Both the position numbers and the translations under genes were made by a program. 64,000 nt of DNA from Phytohabitans maris (GTDB lineage Bacteria > Actinomycetota > Actinomycetes > Mycobacteriales > Micromonosporaceae), in the NCBI RefSeq assembly GCF_031085175.1, contig NZ_JAVHUY010000024.1, positions 1-64,000 on the forward strand, given 5' to 3'. The notes beneath the pieces were generated by a model, which worked only from the letters and a program-made list of their open reading frames with translations, was not told where the DNA came from and did not search any database. The number at the start of each line of letters is the position of its first letter. The stretch's first letter is position 1. This document shows positions 37,583 through 46,797 of this stretch, piece by piece.

Positions 37583-38716
37583 ATGGATACCCGAACCGGT
37601 TTGCCCGTTGTCGGCATGGTGGGCGGCGGGCAGCTGGCCCGGATGACCCATCAGGCCGCGATCGCCCTCGGCCAGTCACTGCGCGTGCTCGCCGCCTCGC
37701 CCGAGGACGGCGCCGCGCTGGTCGCCGCCGACGTGCAGTACGGCGACCACACCGACCTGGCCGCGCTGCGCACCTTCGCCAAGGGGTGCGACGTCGTCAC
37801 GTTCGACCACGAGCACGTGCCCACCGAGGCGGTGCGCGAGCTTGCCGCGTCCGGCGTGGCGGTGCACCCGGGGGCGGACGCGCTCGTGTACGCCCAGGAC
37901 AAGCGCGCCATGCGCGAGCGGCTCTCCGCCCTCGGTGCGCCGGTGCCCCGCTGGCGCCCGGTCGCCTCGGCGCGGGAGGTCCGGGCGTTCGGCGACGAGG
38001 TCGGGTGGCCGGTGGTCGCCAAGGCGATCCGCGGCGGATACGACGGTCGCGGCGTGTGGCTGCTCTCCCCGGACGACCCGCTCCCCGCCGGCGTCGAGCT
38101 GATCGCCGAGGAGCGGGTGGCGCTGCGCCGCGAGCTGGCGGTACAGGTGGCCCGCTCGCCGTTCGGCCAGGTCGCGGCATACCCCGTGGTCGAGACCGTG
38201 CAGCGGGACGGCATCTGCGTCGAGGTGCTCGCCCCCGCGCCCGGCCTCCCCTCGACGCTCGCGGTGGCCGCCCAGGAGCTGGCCATCGACATCGCCACGG
38301 CGCTGGACGTCGTGGGCATGCTGGCCGTCGAACTGTTCGAAGTGGACGGTGGCCTGGTCGTCAACGAGCTCGCCATGCGCCCGCACAACTCGGGTCACTG
38401 GACGATCGAGGGTGCCCGCACGTCGCAGTTCGAGCAGCACCTGCGCGCCGTCCTGGACTACCCGATGGGCGAGACCGCGCTGACCGCCCCCGCCGTGGCG
38501 ATGGCCAACGTGCTCGGCGGCCCGGACGGCGGCATCGGCATCGACGAGCGGCTGCACCACCTCTTCGCCACGGACCCCGGGGCCAAGGTCCACCTGTACG
38601 GCAAGCAGGTCCGCCCCGGCCGCAAGATCGGGCACGTCACCACGCTCGGCGACGACATGGACGAGGTACGGGCCCGCGCCGCGCGCGCCGCCCGCTGGCT
38701 CCAGGAGGGCGCGTGA
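37583..38716 (+). CDS. purK: N5-carboxyaminoimidazole ribonucleotide synthase
   Basis: A 377-residue ATP-grasp enzyme that carboxylates AIR with bicarbonate and ATP in purine synthesis. The N-terminal [11 protein letters not shown] motif, the [16 protein letters not shown] loop and [17 protein letters not shown] are all intact. ATG 37583 is chosen because the family start is close by. It overlaps purE by 4 nt (GTGA), and the two make a complete two-step route to CAIR. Confidence 0.96.
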   Translation: MDTRTGLPVVGMVGGGQLARMTHQAAIALGQSLRVLAASPEDGAALVAADVQYGDHTDLAALRTFAKGCDVVTFDHEHVPTEAVRELAASGVAVHPGADALVYAQDKRAMRERLSALGAPVPRWRPVASAREVRAFGDEVGWPVVAKAIRGGYDGRGVWLLSPDDPLPAGVELIAEERVALRRELAVQVARSPFGQVAAYPVVETVQRDGICVEVLAPAPGLPSTLAVAAQELAIDIATALDVVGMLAVELFEVDGGLVVNELAMRPHNSGHWTIEGARTSQFEQHLRAVLDYPMGETALTAPAVAMANVLGGPDGGIGIDERLHHLFATDPGAKVHLYGKQVRPGRKIGHVTTLGDDMDEVRARAARAARWLQEGA

Positions 38717-39204
38717 CCGCGACCGTTGGCGTGATCATGGGCAGCGACTCGGACTGGCCGACGATGAAGGCCGCCGCGGAGGCGCTGGACGAGTTCGAGG
38801 TGCCCTACGAGGTACGCGTGGTGAGCGCCCACCGCACCCCGGTCGGCATGATCGAGTACGCCCGCTCGGCCGCCGACCGCGGCCTGCGCGTGGTCATCGC
38901 CGGTGCCGGCGGCGCCGCCCACCTGCCCGGCATGGTCGCCTCGGTCACCCCGCTGCCGGTGATCGGCGTACCGGTGCCGCTCAAGCACCTGGACGGCATG
39001 GACTCGCTGCTGTCGATCGTGCAGATGCCGGCGGGCATCCCGGTCGCCACGGTCTCCATCGGCGGCGCACGCAACGCCGGCCTGCTCGCCGTCCGCATCC
39101 TGGCCGCCTCCGACGGCGCACTGCGGTCGCGCGTGGTGGCGTTTCAGGAGGCGCTGGTCGAGGTGGTCGCCCAGAAGGACGCCAACCTCCGCGCCACCCT
39201 CTAG
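38713..39204 (+). CDS. purE: N5-carboxyaminoimidazole ribonucleotide mutase
   Basis: A 163-residue enzyme converting N5-CAIR to CAIR, an octamer in known cases. The GSDSDWPTM phosphate loop (residues 10-18), SAHRTP and [11 protein letters not shown] active-site motifs are complete, as is the class I length. The start overlaps the purK stop. A 54-nt palindromic repeat follows 17 nt after the stop and probably ends the operon. Confidence 0.97.
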   Translation: MTATVGVIMGSDSDWPTMKAAAEALDEFEVPYEVRVVSAHRTPVGMIEYARSAADRGLRVVIAGAGGAAHLPGMVASVTPLPVIGVPVPLKHLDGMDSLLSIVQMPAGIPVATVSIGGARNAGLLAVRILAASDGALRSRVVAFQEALVEVVAQKDANLRATL

Positions 39205-39221
39205 GGCGATTCGGCGGGTCT

Positions 39222-39275
39222 GTGATCGAAGCTCCCCTCACGTCGCTAGAACGACTTGAGGGGAGCGTCGATCAC
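39222..39275. repeat. 54-nt palindromic repeat, copy 2
   Basis: It begins GTGATCGAAGCTCCC and ends GGGAGCGTCGATCAC, with the centre GTCGCTAGAACGAC. It lies 17 nt after purE and before the convergent MFS gene. The length of 54 nt and the GAACGACTTG core match the copies at 3244 and 54591. Confidence 0.85.
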
Positions 39276-39287
39276 AGACGTGGGGAG

Positions 39288-39355
39288 GGCGCGGCGTTTA
39301 TGCGACCGGCTGCCGTCGCGTGGCGCGGCGTTTATGCGACCGGCTGCCGTCGCGT
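39288..39355. repeat. 34-nt perfect tandem duplication across the MFS stop
   Basis: 39288-39321 and 39322-39355 are identical. The unit includes GCGTTTATGCGACCGGC. On the minus strand the right copy encodes the MFS C-terminus and its TAA stop, while the left copy is a duplicated, untranslated tail. Confidence 0.93.
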
Positions 39356-40765
39356 CCGGAACGTCAGTGCCACCAGCAGGGTGAGCGACGCGATCAGCAC
39401 CGCGACGGTGAACGCGGTGGTCATGCCGTGTACCAGCGTCTGGGTCGGCGGGCCGGACGCGTCGCGGGTCGCGGTGCCGAAGACGGTCACCAGGATCGCC
39501 AGGCCCAGCGTGCCGCCGGTCTGCTGCATGGTCTGGAGTACGCCGCCGGCCGCGCCCGCGTCGCGGGGTGGGACCGTGGCCATGATGACCGGGGTCAGCA
39601 GCACGAAGCCGAGCCCGCCGCCCAGGCCCAGCATCAGCATCGGGCCGAGCAGGCCGGCCGCGTACCCGGTGTCGCCGTGTAGCCGGGTCAGCCAGGCCAG
39701 GCCGGCCACCATCACGGCCGCGCCGGTCACGGCGAGCGGCCTGGGTCCGAAGCGGGGCAGGAGGTGGGGGACCAGCCGGGTCACCACGAACATGCCGGCC
39801 GCCAGCGGCAGGAACGCGAGGCCGGTGGCGAGCGCGCTGAAGCCCCGGATGTCCTGCAGGAACTGGGTGAGGAAGAAGAACATCGACATCATCGCGGCCG
39901 GGCCGAGGAAGAAGTTGAGGTAGCCGGCGGCGCGGTCGCGGTCGGCGAACAGGCGCAGCGGGAGCAGCGGCTCCCGGGTCCGGACCTCGATCAGCAGGAA
40001 CGCCGCCAGCAGCGCGATACCGGCGCCGATCGCGATCTGGGCGCGGGTGTCCGACCAGCCCTCGCCCGCGGCGCGGATGAAGGCGTACACGAGGGCGGCG
40101 ACGCCGGTGCTCGCCGTGAGCGCGCCGGGCAGGTCCAGCCGTGCCGGGTGCCGCTCGGGCTCGCGGACGAACCGGGGCGCGAGCAGCACGGCCGCGAGGC
40201 CGAACGGCACGTTGATGAAGAGCACCCAGCGCCACGAGGCGACCTCGGTGAGGACACCGCCCACGATCAGCCCGATCGCGAAGCCGGCGCTCGCCATGCC
40301 GGAGAGCAGCGCCAGGGCCCGGATGCGTTCCCGCGCCTCGGTGAAGGTGGTGGTGATCAACGCGATCGTGTTCGGGCCGGCCATCGCCGCGCCGACACCC
40401 TGGAGTACGCGTGCGGCGAGCAGCCAACCGGCCGAGGTGGCGAAGCCGCCGGCCAGGGACGCGACGGTGAAGAGCGCGATCCCGGCGACGAAGAGCCGGC
40501 GCCGCCCGAGCAGGTCACCGGCCCGGCCGCCGAGCAGCAGGAGGCCGCCGAACGCGAGCGTGTACGAGTTCATCACCCACGCCAGGCCGGTGCTTGAAAA
40601 GTGCAGGTCGTCGGCGATCCGCGGAAGCGCCACGTTCATGACGGTCGCGTCGAGGATCAGCATGAGCTGGCAGGTCACGATGATCGCCAAGGCGAGCCGG
40701 TGCCGGCCGGCGGGCGGGGCGGAGGTCGCGGACGAGCGGGCGGTGACCAGGGTCTGTTCCGGCAA
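39332..40765 (-). CDS. MFS drug exporter, DHA2 (EmrB/QacA) family
   Basis: A 477-residue transporter with about 14 helices. Motif A GRAGDLLGRRRLF follows helix 2, and motif C-like SGMASAGFAIGLIVGGVL is in helix 5, which marks proton-driven exporters. The LDATVMNVALPRI segment in helix 1 is typical of DHA2. TTG 40765 is preceded by an AGGAGA site. It is divergent from a TetR gene with palindromic operators between them. The DNA at its 3' end is duplicated. The drug is unknown. Confidence 0.93.
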   Translation of the reverse strand: MPEQTLVTARSSATSAPPAGRHRLALAIIVTCQLMLILDATVMNVALPRIADDLHFSSTGLAWVMNSYTLAFGGLLLLGGRAGDLLGRRRLFVAGIALFTVASLAGGFATSAGWLLAARVLQGVGAAMAGPNTIALITTTFTEARERIRALALLSGMASAGFAIGLIVGGVLTEVASWRWVLFINVPFGLAAVLLAPRFVREPERHPARLDLPGALTASTGVAALVYAFIRAAGEGWSDTRAQIAIGAGIALLAAFLLIEVRTREPLLPLRLFADRDRAAGYLNFFLGPAAMMSMFFFLTQFLQDIRGFSALATGLAFLPLAAGMFVVTRLVPHLLPRFGPRPLAVTGAAVMVAGLAWLTRLHGDTGYAAGLLGPMLMLGLGGGLGFVLLTPVIMATVPPRDAGAAGGVLQTMQQTGGTLGLAILVTVFGTATRDASGPPTQTLVHGMTTAFTVAVLIASLTLLVALTFRTRRQPVA

Positions 40766-40791
40766 GGGAATCTCCTGGAGTCGGAAGGAAG

Positions 40792-40878
40792 AACCGGAGA
40801 TAGTCTCCGGTTAGAACTCCCGCTAGCATATGGAGATGACCTCCGGTTGGCAAGCTTATCCGGAGACTGTCTCCGGAT
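40792..40878. promoter_or_regulatory. TetR operators in the MFS/TetR divergent region
   Basis: Two 21-nt palindromes, at 40792-40812 and 40858-40878, share CCGGAGA-NNN-TCTCCGG (centres TAG and CTG). A third, weaker half-site CCTCCGG lies at about 40840-40846 beside TGGAGAT. They lie between the exporter and regulator starts. A single TetR dimer site is usually 15-21 nt, so both palindromes are full sites and would control both directions. Confidence 0.8.
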
Positions 40879-40895
40879 GATTGAAGGGGGTGCCG

Positions 40896-41459
40896 GTGCG
40901 CGCCGACGCCCGTCGCAACTACGAACGCCTGATCGCCGCCGCCCGGGACGCCTACGCGGAGTACGGCGCGGAGGCGCACCTCGACGACATCGCCCGGCGC
41001 GCCGGCGTGGGGCCGGGCACGCTCTACCGGCACTTCCCCAGCCGGGAGGCGCTGCTGGCCGCCGTGTACCGCGGGGACGTCGAGGCGCTGGCCGAGCGGG
41101 CGAAGGAGCTGTCCAGCACGCTGTCGCCGGGCGCGGCGCTCGACGCCTGGCTGCGCCTCCAGCTCGACTACATCAAGACCAAGCGAGGTCTGGGTTCGGC
41201 GGTGAAGGCGATGCTCGGCGCCGACTCCGAGACGTTGGCGTTCTGCCGGGACACGATGCGGGGTGCGCTGCGCGACCTGCTCGGCCAGGCGCAGGAGGCC
41301 GGGGTCATCCGGCCGGACGTCGACGCGCCGACGGTGCTGCGGCTGGTGCACGGGGTCGGCATCGCCAGCGAGTCCGTGCCGGACCAGGCCGACCGCCTGC
41401 TCTCGATCATGCTGGACGGCCTGCGGCCGCTCCCGCCCGCGGCTTCGCCTCCGGCCTGA
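40896..41459 (+). CDS. TetR-family repressor of the adjacent MFS exporter
   Basis: A 187-residue regulator. The N-terminal helix-turn-helix is HLDDIARRAGVGPGTLYRHFPSREALL (about residues 31-57) and the ligand-binding C-terminal domain is helical. GTG 40896 follows AAGGGGG by 5 nt. Divergent transcription from the exporter and the palindromic operators between them imply repression of both until an exported ligand binds. The 3' end is duplicated downstream. Confidence 0.93.
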   Translation: MRADARRNYERLIAAARDAYAEYGAEAHLDDIARRAGVGPGTLYRHFPSREALLAAVYRGDVEALAERAKELSSTLSPGAALDAWLRLQLDYIKTKRGLGSAVKAMLGADSETLAFCRDTMRGALRDLLGQAQEAGVIRPDVDAPTVLRLVHGVGIASESVPDQADRLLSIMLDGLRPLPPAASPPA

Positions 41460-41622
41460 GTAAGCCGGCCCGCTGCCGCTCCCGGCCTGCGGCCTTTTCC
41501 GCCCGCGGCCTTTCCCGCCCGCGGCCTTTCCCGCCTGCGGCCGCGCGAGGGCGGCCTGGGGCCGGGCCCGCCCGCAGCTTCGCCTCAAGCCTGAGTAAGG
41601 CGGCGCGCGGCCGCTCCCGGCC
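41436..41622. repeat. Duplicated tetR tail and 16-nt tandem repeats
   Basis: 41436-41487 (end of the tetR gene, stop TGA, then AGTAAG) reappears with about eight changes at 41571-41622. Between them lie four 16-nt units (41485-41500, 41501-41516, 41517-41532 and a partial 41533-41542) built on GCCCGCGGCCTTTCCC. No gene is present between the TetR stop and 41655. Confidence 0.8.
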
Positions 41623-41655
41623 CGTGGCGGGCGCCGGCCGCCAGCTCGAAGGCGG

Positions 41656-44600
41656 TCAGCGCATCCGGGTGACGGCGCGCCACCTCTCCTGGGTGCGGCG
41701 GCGGCTCTCGTTCGTCGCACCGAAGAAGATGAGCAGCGCGCCGATCGGGATCAGGATCAGCCACGAGAGGCCGACCAGCGTCAGGGCGTGCAGGGCGGCG
41801 ATCACCGTGACCACCGAACCGACCACCAGCGGGGCCTGCTGGCGGGTACGGGCGCCGAAGATGACCGTGGCGACCGCGCCCAGCAGCAGGAGTACCTCGC
41901 GGGTGGCGCTGGCCTCGGTGCGGACGGCGATGACCAGCGTCGGCACGAATGCGGCGATCAGCGCCGGGCCGTACGCGGTCCAGCTGCTCAGGTCGGGCCG
42001 CTGCCGGAGCTCGAGCAGGCCGACGAGCAGGGCCAGCGCGGCGAACGGCAGCGTGTAGGCCTCGGGCACCGACACGTCGGTCAGCGCCATGAAGAGCCAC
42101 CAGGCGACGATCTCGCAGACGATGCTGGCCCAGAAGAGGGTGCGGCGCTCCACCGCGCGGCGGCCGGGGCGGGTGGAGGCGATGCCGAGCACGGCGCCCC
42201 AGGCGGCTAGCAGCCCGGCCACGTGGGCCGGCGAGTCGAACGCCAGAGCCAGCGCGACCAGGGCGGCGCCGTACCCGCTCCACTCGACGGTGGCCGCCTC
42301 GCGGTAGGACTCCGGCAGGCGCAGCCTGGGATGCACGGCGGCGACCACGAGCAGGACGGCGCCGACGGCGAGCACCCCGTACGCGGACCAGGCCGCCGGC
42401 AGGCCGACGACCAGCGTGGTGGTGAGCACCAGCCCCATGGCGGAGGCGGCCGCGAAGAGCCAGCCGAGGATGCGGGCCCGCTGGGTCCGCCCGAAGATCG
42501 CCGCGGTGGCGCCCACCGCGACCGCGCCCGCCAGCGTAAAGAGCGTGAGCGAGCGGGTGGCCAGGCTGCCGGCCATCCCGGCGCCCCCCGCGGCCAGGCC
42601 CAGCGCGAAGACCACGAGGCGGGTGACCCGCAGCGGGCGGGCCCGCTCGGCGGGGGGTGGCGGTGGCGTGAGGGCGAGCCCGAGCATCGCGAGCGTGAAG
42701 ACGGCGAGCGCAGCCATCGTGGAGGCCGGCCAGGCGGCGCCGAGCGCGATCGGCGCGATCAGCAGGGTGATCGCCGCACCGGGCAAGATGACCGGAACCG
42801 CCTGGGCGAAGCGCTCCGCCCGGCGGTCGGACGACGTGGAGAGCTGCCCTCCGAAGCCGACCGCGGCCAGCGCCGCCGCGATGGTCAGCAGCAGCGTGCC
42901 GACGACGTCGCTGGGGTCGATCGAGCGATCCGGGTCGGTGAGGGCGGCGGGCGGGCCGTCCCAGATGTGGTTGACCGTCTGGTGTGGATCGACCAGCGCG
43001 GCGACGAGTGCCGGTGCGATCGAGGCGAGCGCGATGAGCGTGGGGATCGCGGCCACGAGCGCCGCGCCCATCTCCGGGCTCACCGACCAGCGGCCACGCG
43101 GGGCCGGGCCGGAGGGCATGCGCCGCCACACGCCGCCGAGCATCACCGACCAGCGCTGGGTGGGCTGGCCCACGTACCGCGGTGGTGGGGTGGCGGCGCG
43201 CAGCAGTTCGGCGACCACGCCGAGGAGGGCGGCGGCCGCCGCGTACACGCCGATCGGCAGGTCGGTGGGGAGCGCGGCGAACGCCGTGATCGTGGCACCG
43301 CCGGCGATGCCCACCGTCGCGTACGGCAGGTAGCGGGCCACCTTGCGGCGTACCAGCGCGATCACGCCCAGGCCGGCGGCGGAGCCGGCGAGCGCCCAGG
43401 CGAGTACGGCCGGCGCGCCCTGGCCCAGCGCCGCGGCCGTCGAGGCGAGGGCGCCCGGCAGGGCGAGGAGGGCACCGCCGGCCGCCGCGCCACCGATCTG
43501 GCCCAGGTGCAGCGGCATCTCCGCCTCGGGCGGTGGCGCGCTGCCCGGTATGTCTTCCAGCGAGGCGTCGTCGAGCGCCGGCAGCATCCGCGCGAGCGTG
43601 GCCACGAGCGCGCCGACCAGCACGATCATGGTGAGCGACGCGGCGGTCGTCCAGGGTCGTACCAGGCTGGCGCCGACCGCGTGCAGCGCGACGCCGGCGG
43701 CCACCGCGGCCCGGGCCAGTCCCGCGCGCGGGTCGTCGGCGATCACCGACGCGACGCCGTACACCGTGGCGACCGCACCGCCGACCAGCATCGGCGACGA
43801 CCACGGCAGGCCGAGCGCGACCGGCGCGCCGATCGTGGCGAGGCCCACGCAGACGGCGGCGACGTCGTACGCCCAGGGGCGCGGCAGCACGATCGCGGCC
43901 GCCCCGGCCAGCAGTGCCAGCGCGATCGGGGCCTGCCAGCCCACCCCGCCGGCGCCGGCCGGCCAGGCGTTGAGGTCGGCCTCCCAGAGCGCGCCGGGTG
44001 TGGCGAGCACGCGCAGGCCACCGCTGAGCGCGGTGTATCCGGCGATCACCGCGAGCACGGCCCCGCTGGCCGCGACGCCGAGGGTCGGGCCGCGCCGCCA
44101 GTCGGGGGGCATCGCGCGTACGCCGACGGCGACGAAGAGCACGAGCAGGGCCGCCACTGCCAGCACGGCGCCGGGGAAGAGGATGCCGGCGATCCGGGCG
44201 AACGTACCGATGATGCCGGCGATCGCCGCCGCGGCCGCGAAGTCGGGGCCGTCGAGCAGCCGGTCGGGCCGGCGTCCCGCATCGATCGACGGGGCGAGGA
44301 AGAGCAGTACCGCACCGACCAGCAGCAGCGCGCCCACCCAGGCGTCGGCCACCTCGGCACCCGGCGCGCCGAACGCGGCCGCCGTCACCGCCAGCGCACC
44401 AAGCCCCGTGCCGAGCGACAGCGGGAGCGCGATGCGCCGCCAGGCGACCTGGGCCAGCGCCGCGTACCCGAGGGTCGCGCACACCGCCACGAACGCGGCC
44501 GCGAGGATCGGCACGGCGGCTTCCTCGCGTACCGGTGCGGTGGCCGCCACCGCCGCCGCGGCCGCTCCGGGCATCGCGAACGCCGCGCCACCGGCCGCCC

Positions 44601-46713
44601 AGTCGCCCACCATCTCGGCGGCGGGACCGGCGCGCAGCAGCTGGGCCGGCGCCGGCTCGTCGCGGAGCGCGTCGGCCTGCTCGGGCAGCCACGAACCGGC
44701 GATCGCGATCAGCACGCCGGCCAGCGTCAGGACCGCCAGTACCGCCGCGGTCGACGCCGGCCGGGCCAGCGACGCGCCGGCACCCACCAGGCCGACCACC
44801 GCGGCGCCCGCCACGTGCGCCTGGGCGGCGCGCTCGCTCCTCGCGTACAGGCCGGTGGCGCCGATCCCGATCGCGGCGAGCACCGGCAGCCAGGGGGCGG
44901 CCGTCCACGGCATCGCGAACGACGCCGGCGTCGCCAGCGCGGTCAGCGCCACGCCGGCGACCGCGGACTCCCGCCGCGCCTCCGGCGGGAGCGAGAGCAC
45001 GGCTGCGATCGTCAGCAGCAGAGCGCTCGCGGCGAGCTGCCAGCCCGCCGAGCCGGCTGCGTCGGCGAGGCGGCTCTGGTAGTCGCCGAGGTCGGCGTCC
45101 CAGACGTCGGGCAGCACCAGGCGTACCGGGGCGACGGCGGCGCGCAGAGCGGTGCCGGCGACCACGATGCCCATCACGATCAGCGCGGCGGCCGAGGCGA
45201 GCTGCGGCCCCCGCCGGTACGCCTCCGGCACCCGGCGCACGCCCAGGCCGGTCAGCGCGATCACGCCAGCGATCAGCAGCTGCGCCCGCCCAGGCACGGC
45301 GACCGCCACGATCTGTGCCGCGGCACCGATCACCGCGAGCGTGAGCACCCCGGCGGCCGCGTCGACGACGACCCGCCGCCCGAGCGCCGTCGCACCGGCC
45401 ACCCCGACGGCCGCGGCGAGTACCAGCGTGAGGCCGGCGCCGAGCGCGCCCTGCGGGGTGTCGGCCTGGAGCGTCGCGACGGCGGCGAAGAGCAGCGCCA
45501 CGGCCACCGCGAGGGCGCTCAGCCCCCAGGTCAGCTGGCGCAGCCACACCGCCGCCGGCTGCGGTGCGGGCTTGCGGCCGGCGTCCGCCGCGTCGGTGAC
45601 CACCGCGTCGGACTCCTCCGGCGCGCTCTCCGGGCGCTCGGTGTCCGCCGGCTCGTTCTCGACCGGCGCCTCGGGCGGGGCCTCGGGAGGTGCCTCCGGC
45701 GCGCCCAACCACGGCGGGGTGGCCAGCCGCCCCCGCTGGTCGAACTGCCGGGCGAGCAGCAGATCCTGCCCGGCCACCACGGTCAGCACGAGCGCCCAGC
45801 CGGTCGGCCCACTGATCCACTCGTACGCGAGCAGGGGCACGATCGGCTGCAGCGCGAGCACCGTGGCGTACCGGGGGACGCTCAGCCCGGTCAGCACCGC
45901 GTACCAGCCGGCGACGAGTGCGGTCAGCGCGAAGACGACGCCCGCCACGACCGCGCCCGGTACGGCGTCACCGCGGATCTGGTCGACCGTCCACAGTGCG
46001 TACCCGTCGAGGGGCACCAGGCCGAGCCCGACCGCGGCGATCGTCTCCGCCGTGGAGATCAGCCCCCGGCGGGCCACCACCGGCGGCGCGACCAGCATGA
46101 CGGCGGTCGCTCCGATGAGGATCGCCGCGCGGCTGACGTCGTCGAACGAGGTGAACGCGACCGCGGCGAACACGACCGCCGCGATGCCCAGCAGGAGGCC
46201 GCCCAGGCCGAGGTAGATGTTTTGCACCTCGCGGGTGGACGCCTCGGGCCGGTGGTCGGGCTCGACGTCGACCGGCGCCGAGCGCGGGGGAGGAGGCGGC
46301 GGCGGAGGTGGTGGCGGTGCGGCGGCGCCGGCCGGGCGGGCACCCTCCTGGCGGGGGACCCGCCGCGGCGGGGGCTGTGCGGTGTGCGGCGGCGGGCCTC
46401 CCGTGCCCGGCGGCGGCGGCGCGCCGGCCGGGCGGCGGACGAAGGTGCGGCGGCGGGTACGGGTCCGCAGCTTCTCCTGGGCCTGCGCGTTCGCGTGGGC
46501 GAGGATGTCGCGCTGGAACTGTGCCGCTTGCAGCTTTTGTGCGTTGAGCTTGGCCTCTTTGCCGATCCGGACGTCGTCGGCCTTGATCTCCGCGATCGAC
46601 CGCTCGATCCGGGCCAGCTCCTCAGCCCACTGGCCCTGGAAGGCACCGCAGTGCGGGCACTGTGCCACCGGCTGGATCTGCCGGCCACACGACGAGCACT
46701 TGAACGTCGCCAT
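41656..46713 (-). CDS. Giant membrane protein, SCO7613-type, with zinc ribbon
   Basis: A 1685-residue protein. Residues 1-25 form a zinc ribbon (CSSCG and CPHCG). A coiled, charged segment follows to about residue 85, then a proline-rich linker with a run of polyproline, and finally about 1500 residues of very hydrophobic Ala/Val/Leu-rich sequence with dozens of membrane helices that seem to repeat in blocks (WDADLGDYQSRLADAAG and WEADLNAWPAGAGGVGW recur). This is the layout of the SCO7613-like actinobacterial family. ATG 46713 has a GAGAGAGGG site. Function is unknown. Confidence 0.85.
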   Translation of the reverse strand: MATFKCSSCGRQIQPVAQCPHCGAFQGQWAEELARIERSIAEIKADDVRIGKEAKLNAQKLQAAQFQRDILAHANAQAQEKLRTRTRRRTFVRRPAGAPPPPGTGGPPPHTAQPPPRRVPRQEGARPAGAAAPPPPPPPPPPPRSAPVDVEPDHRPEASTREVQNIYLGLGGLLLGIAAVVFAAVAFTSFDDVSRAAILIGATAVMLVAPPVVARRGLISTAETIAAVGLGLVPLDGYALWTVDQIRGDAVPGAVVAGVVFALTALVAGWYAVLTGLSVPRYATVLALQPIVPLLAYEWISGPTGWALVLTVVAGQDLLLARQFDQRGRLATPPWLGAPEAPPEAPPEAPVENEPADTERPESAPEESDAVVTDAADAGRKPAPQPAAVWLRQLTWGLSALAVAVALLFAAVATLQADTPQGALGAGLTLVLAAAVGVAGATALGRRVVVDAAAGVLTLAVIGAAAQIVAVAVPGRAQLLIAGVIALTGLGVRRVPEAYRRGPQLASAAALIVMGIVVAGTALRAAVAPVRLVLPDVWDADLGDYQSRLADAAGSAGWQLAASALLLTIAAVLSLPPEARRESAVAGVALTALATPASFAMPWTAAPWLPVLAAIGIGATGLYARSERAAQAHVAGAAVVGLVGAGASLARPASTAAVLAVLTLAGVLIAIAGSWLPEQADALRDEPAPAQLLRAGPAAEMVGDWAAGGAAFAMPGAAAAAVAATAPVREEAAVPILAAAFVAVCATLGYAALAQVAWRRIALPLSLGTGLGALAVTAAAFGAPGAEVADAWVGALLLVGAVLLFLAPSIDAGRRPDRLLDGPDFAAAAAIAGIIGTFARIAGILFPGAVLAVAALLVLFVAVGVRAMPPDWRRGPTLGVAASGAVLAVIAGYTALSGGLRVLATPGALWEADLNAWPAGAGGVGWQAPIALALLAGAAAIVLPRPWAYDVAAVCVGLATIGAPVALGLPWSSPMLVGGAVATVYGVASVIADDPRAGLARAAVAAGVALHAVGASLVRPWTTAASLTMIVLVGALVATLARMLPALDDASLEDIPGSAPPPEAEMPLHLGQIGGAAAGGALLALPGALASTAAALGQGAPAVLAWALAGSAAGLGVIALVRRKVARYLPYATVGIAGGATITAFAALPTDLPIGVYAAAAALLGVVAELLRAATPPPRYVGQPTQRWSVMLGGVWRRMPSGPAPRGRWSVSPEMGAALVAAIPTLIALASIAPALVAALVDPHQTVNHIWDGPPAALTDPDRSIDPSDVVGTLLLTIAAALAAVGFGGQLSTSSDRRAERFAQAVPVILPGAAITLLIAPIALGAAWPASTMAALAVFTLAMLGLALTPPPPPAERARPLRVTRLVVFALGLAAGGAGMAGSLATRSLTLFTLAGAVAVGATAAIFGRTQRARILGWLFAAASAMGLVLTTTLVVGLPAAWSAYGVLAVGAVLLVVAAVHPRLRLPESYREAATVEWSGYGAALVALALAFDSPAHVAGLLAAWGAVLGIASTRPGRRAVERRTLFWASIVCEIVAWWLFMALTDVSVPEAYTLPFAALALLVGLLELRQRPDLSSWTAYGPALIAAFVPTLVIAVRTEASATREVLLLLGAVATVIFGARTRQQAPLVVGSVVTVIAALHALTLVGLSWLILIPIGALLIFFGATNESRRRTQERWRAVTRMR

Positions 46714-46797
46714 GGCACCCTCTCTCCCGCGGAGCCCGACACAGTGGACTCCCCGAAAGCATGCCTAAGACAGACGCCCGAAGTCTACGGGCTCGCC

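Noticed and set aside
41585-45820. A 1411-codon minus-strand frame.
   Set aside because: It is the shifted frame of the membrane protein gene on the same strand; the true frame has the zinc ribbon and hydrophobic helices.
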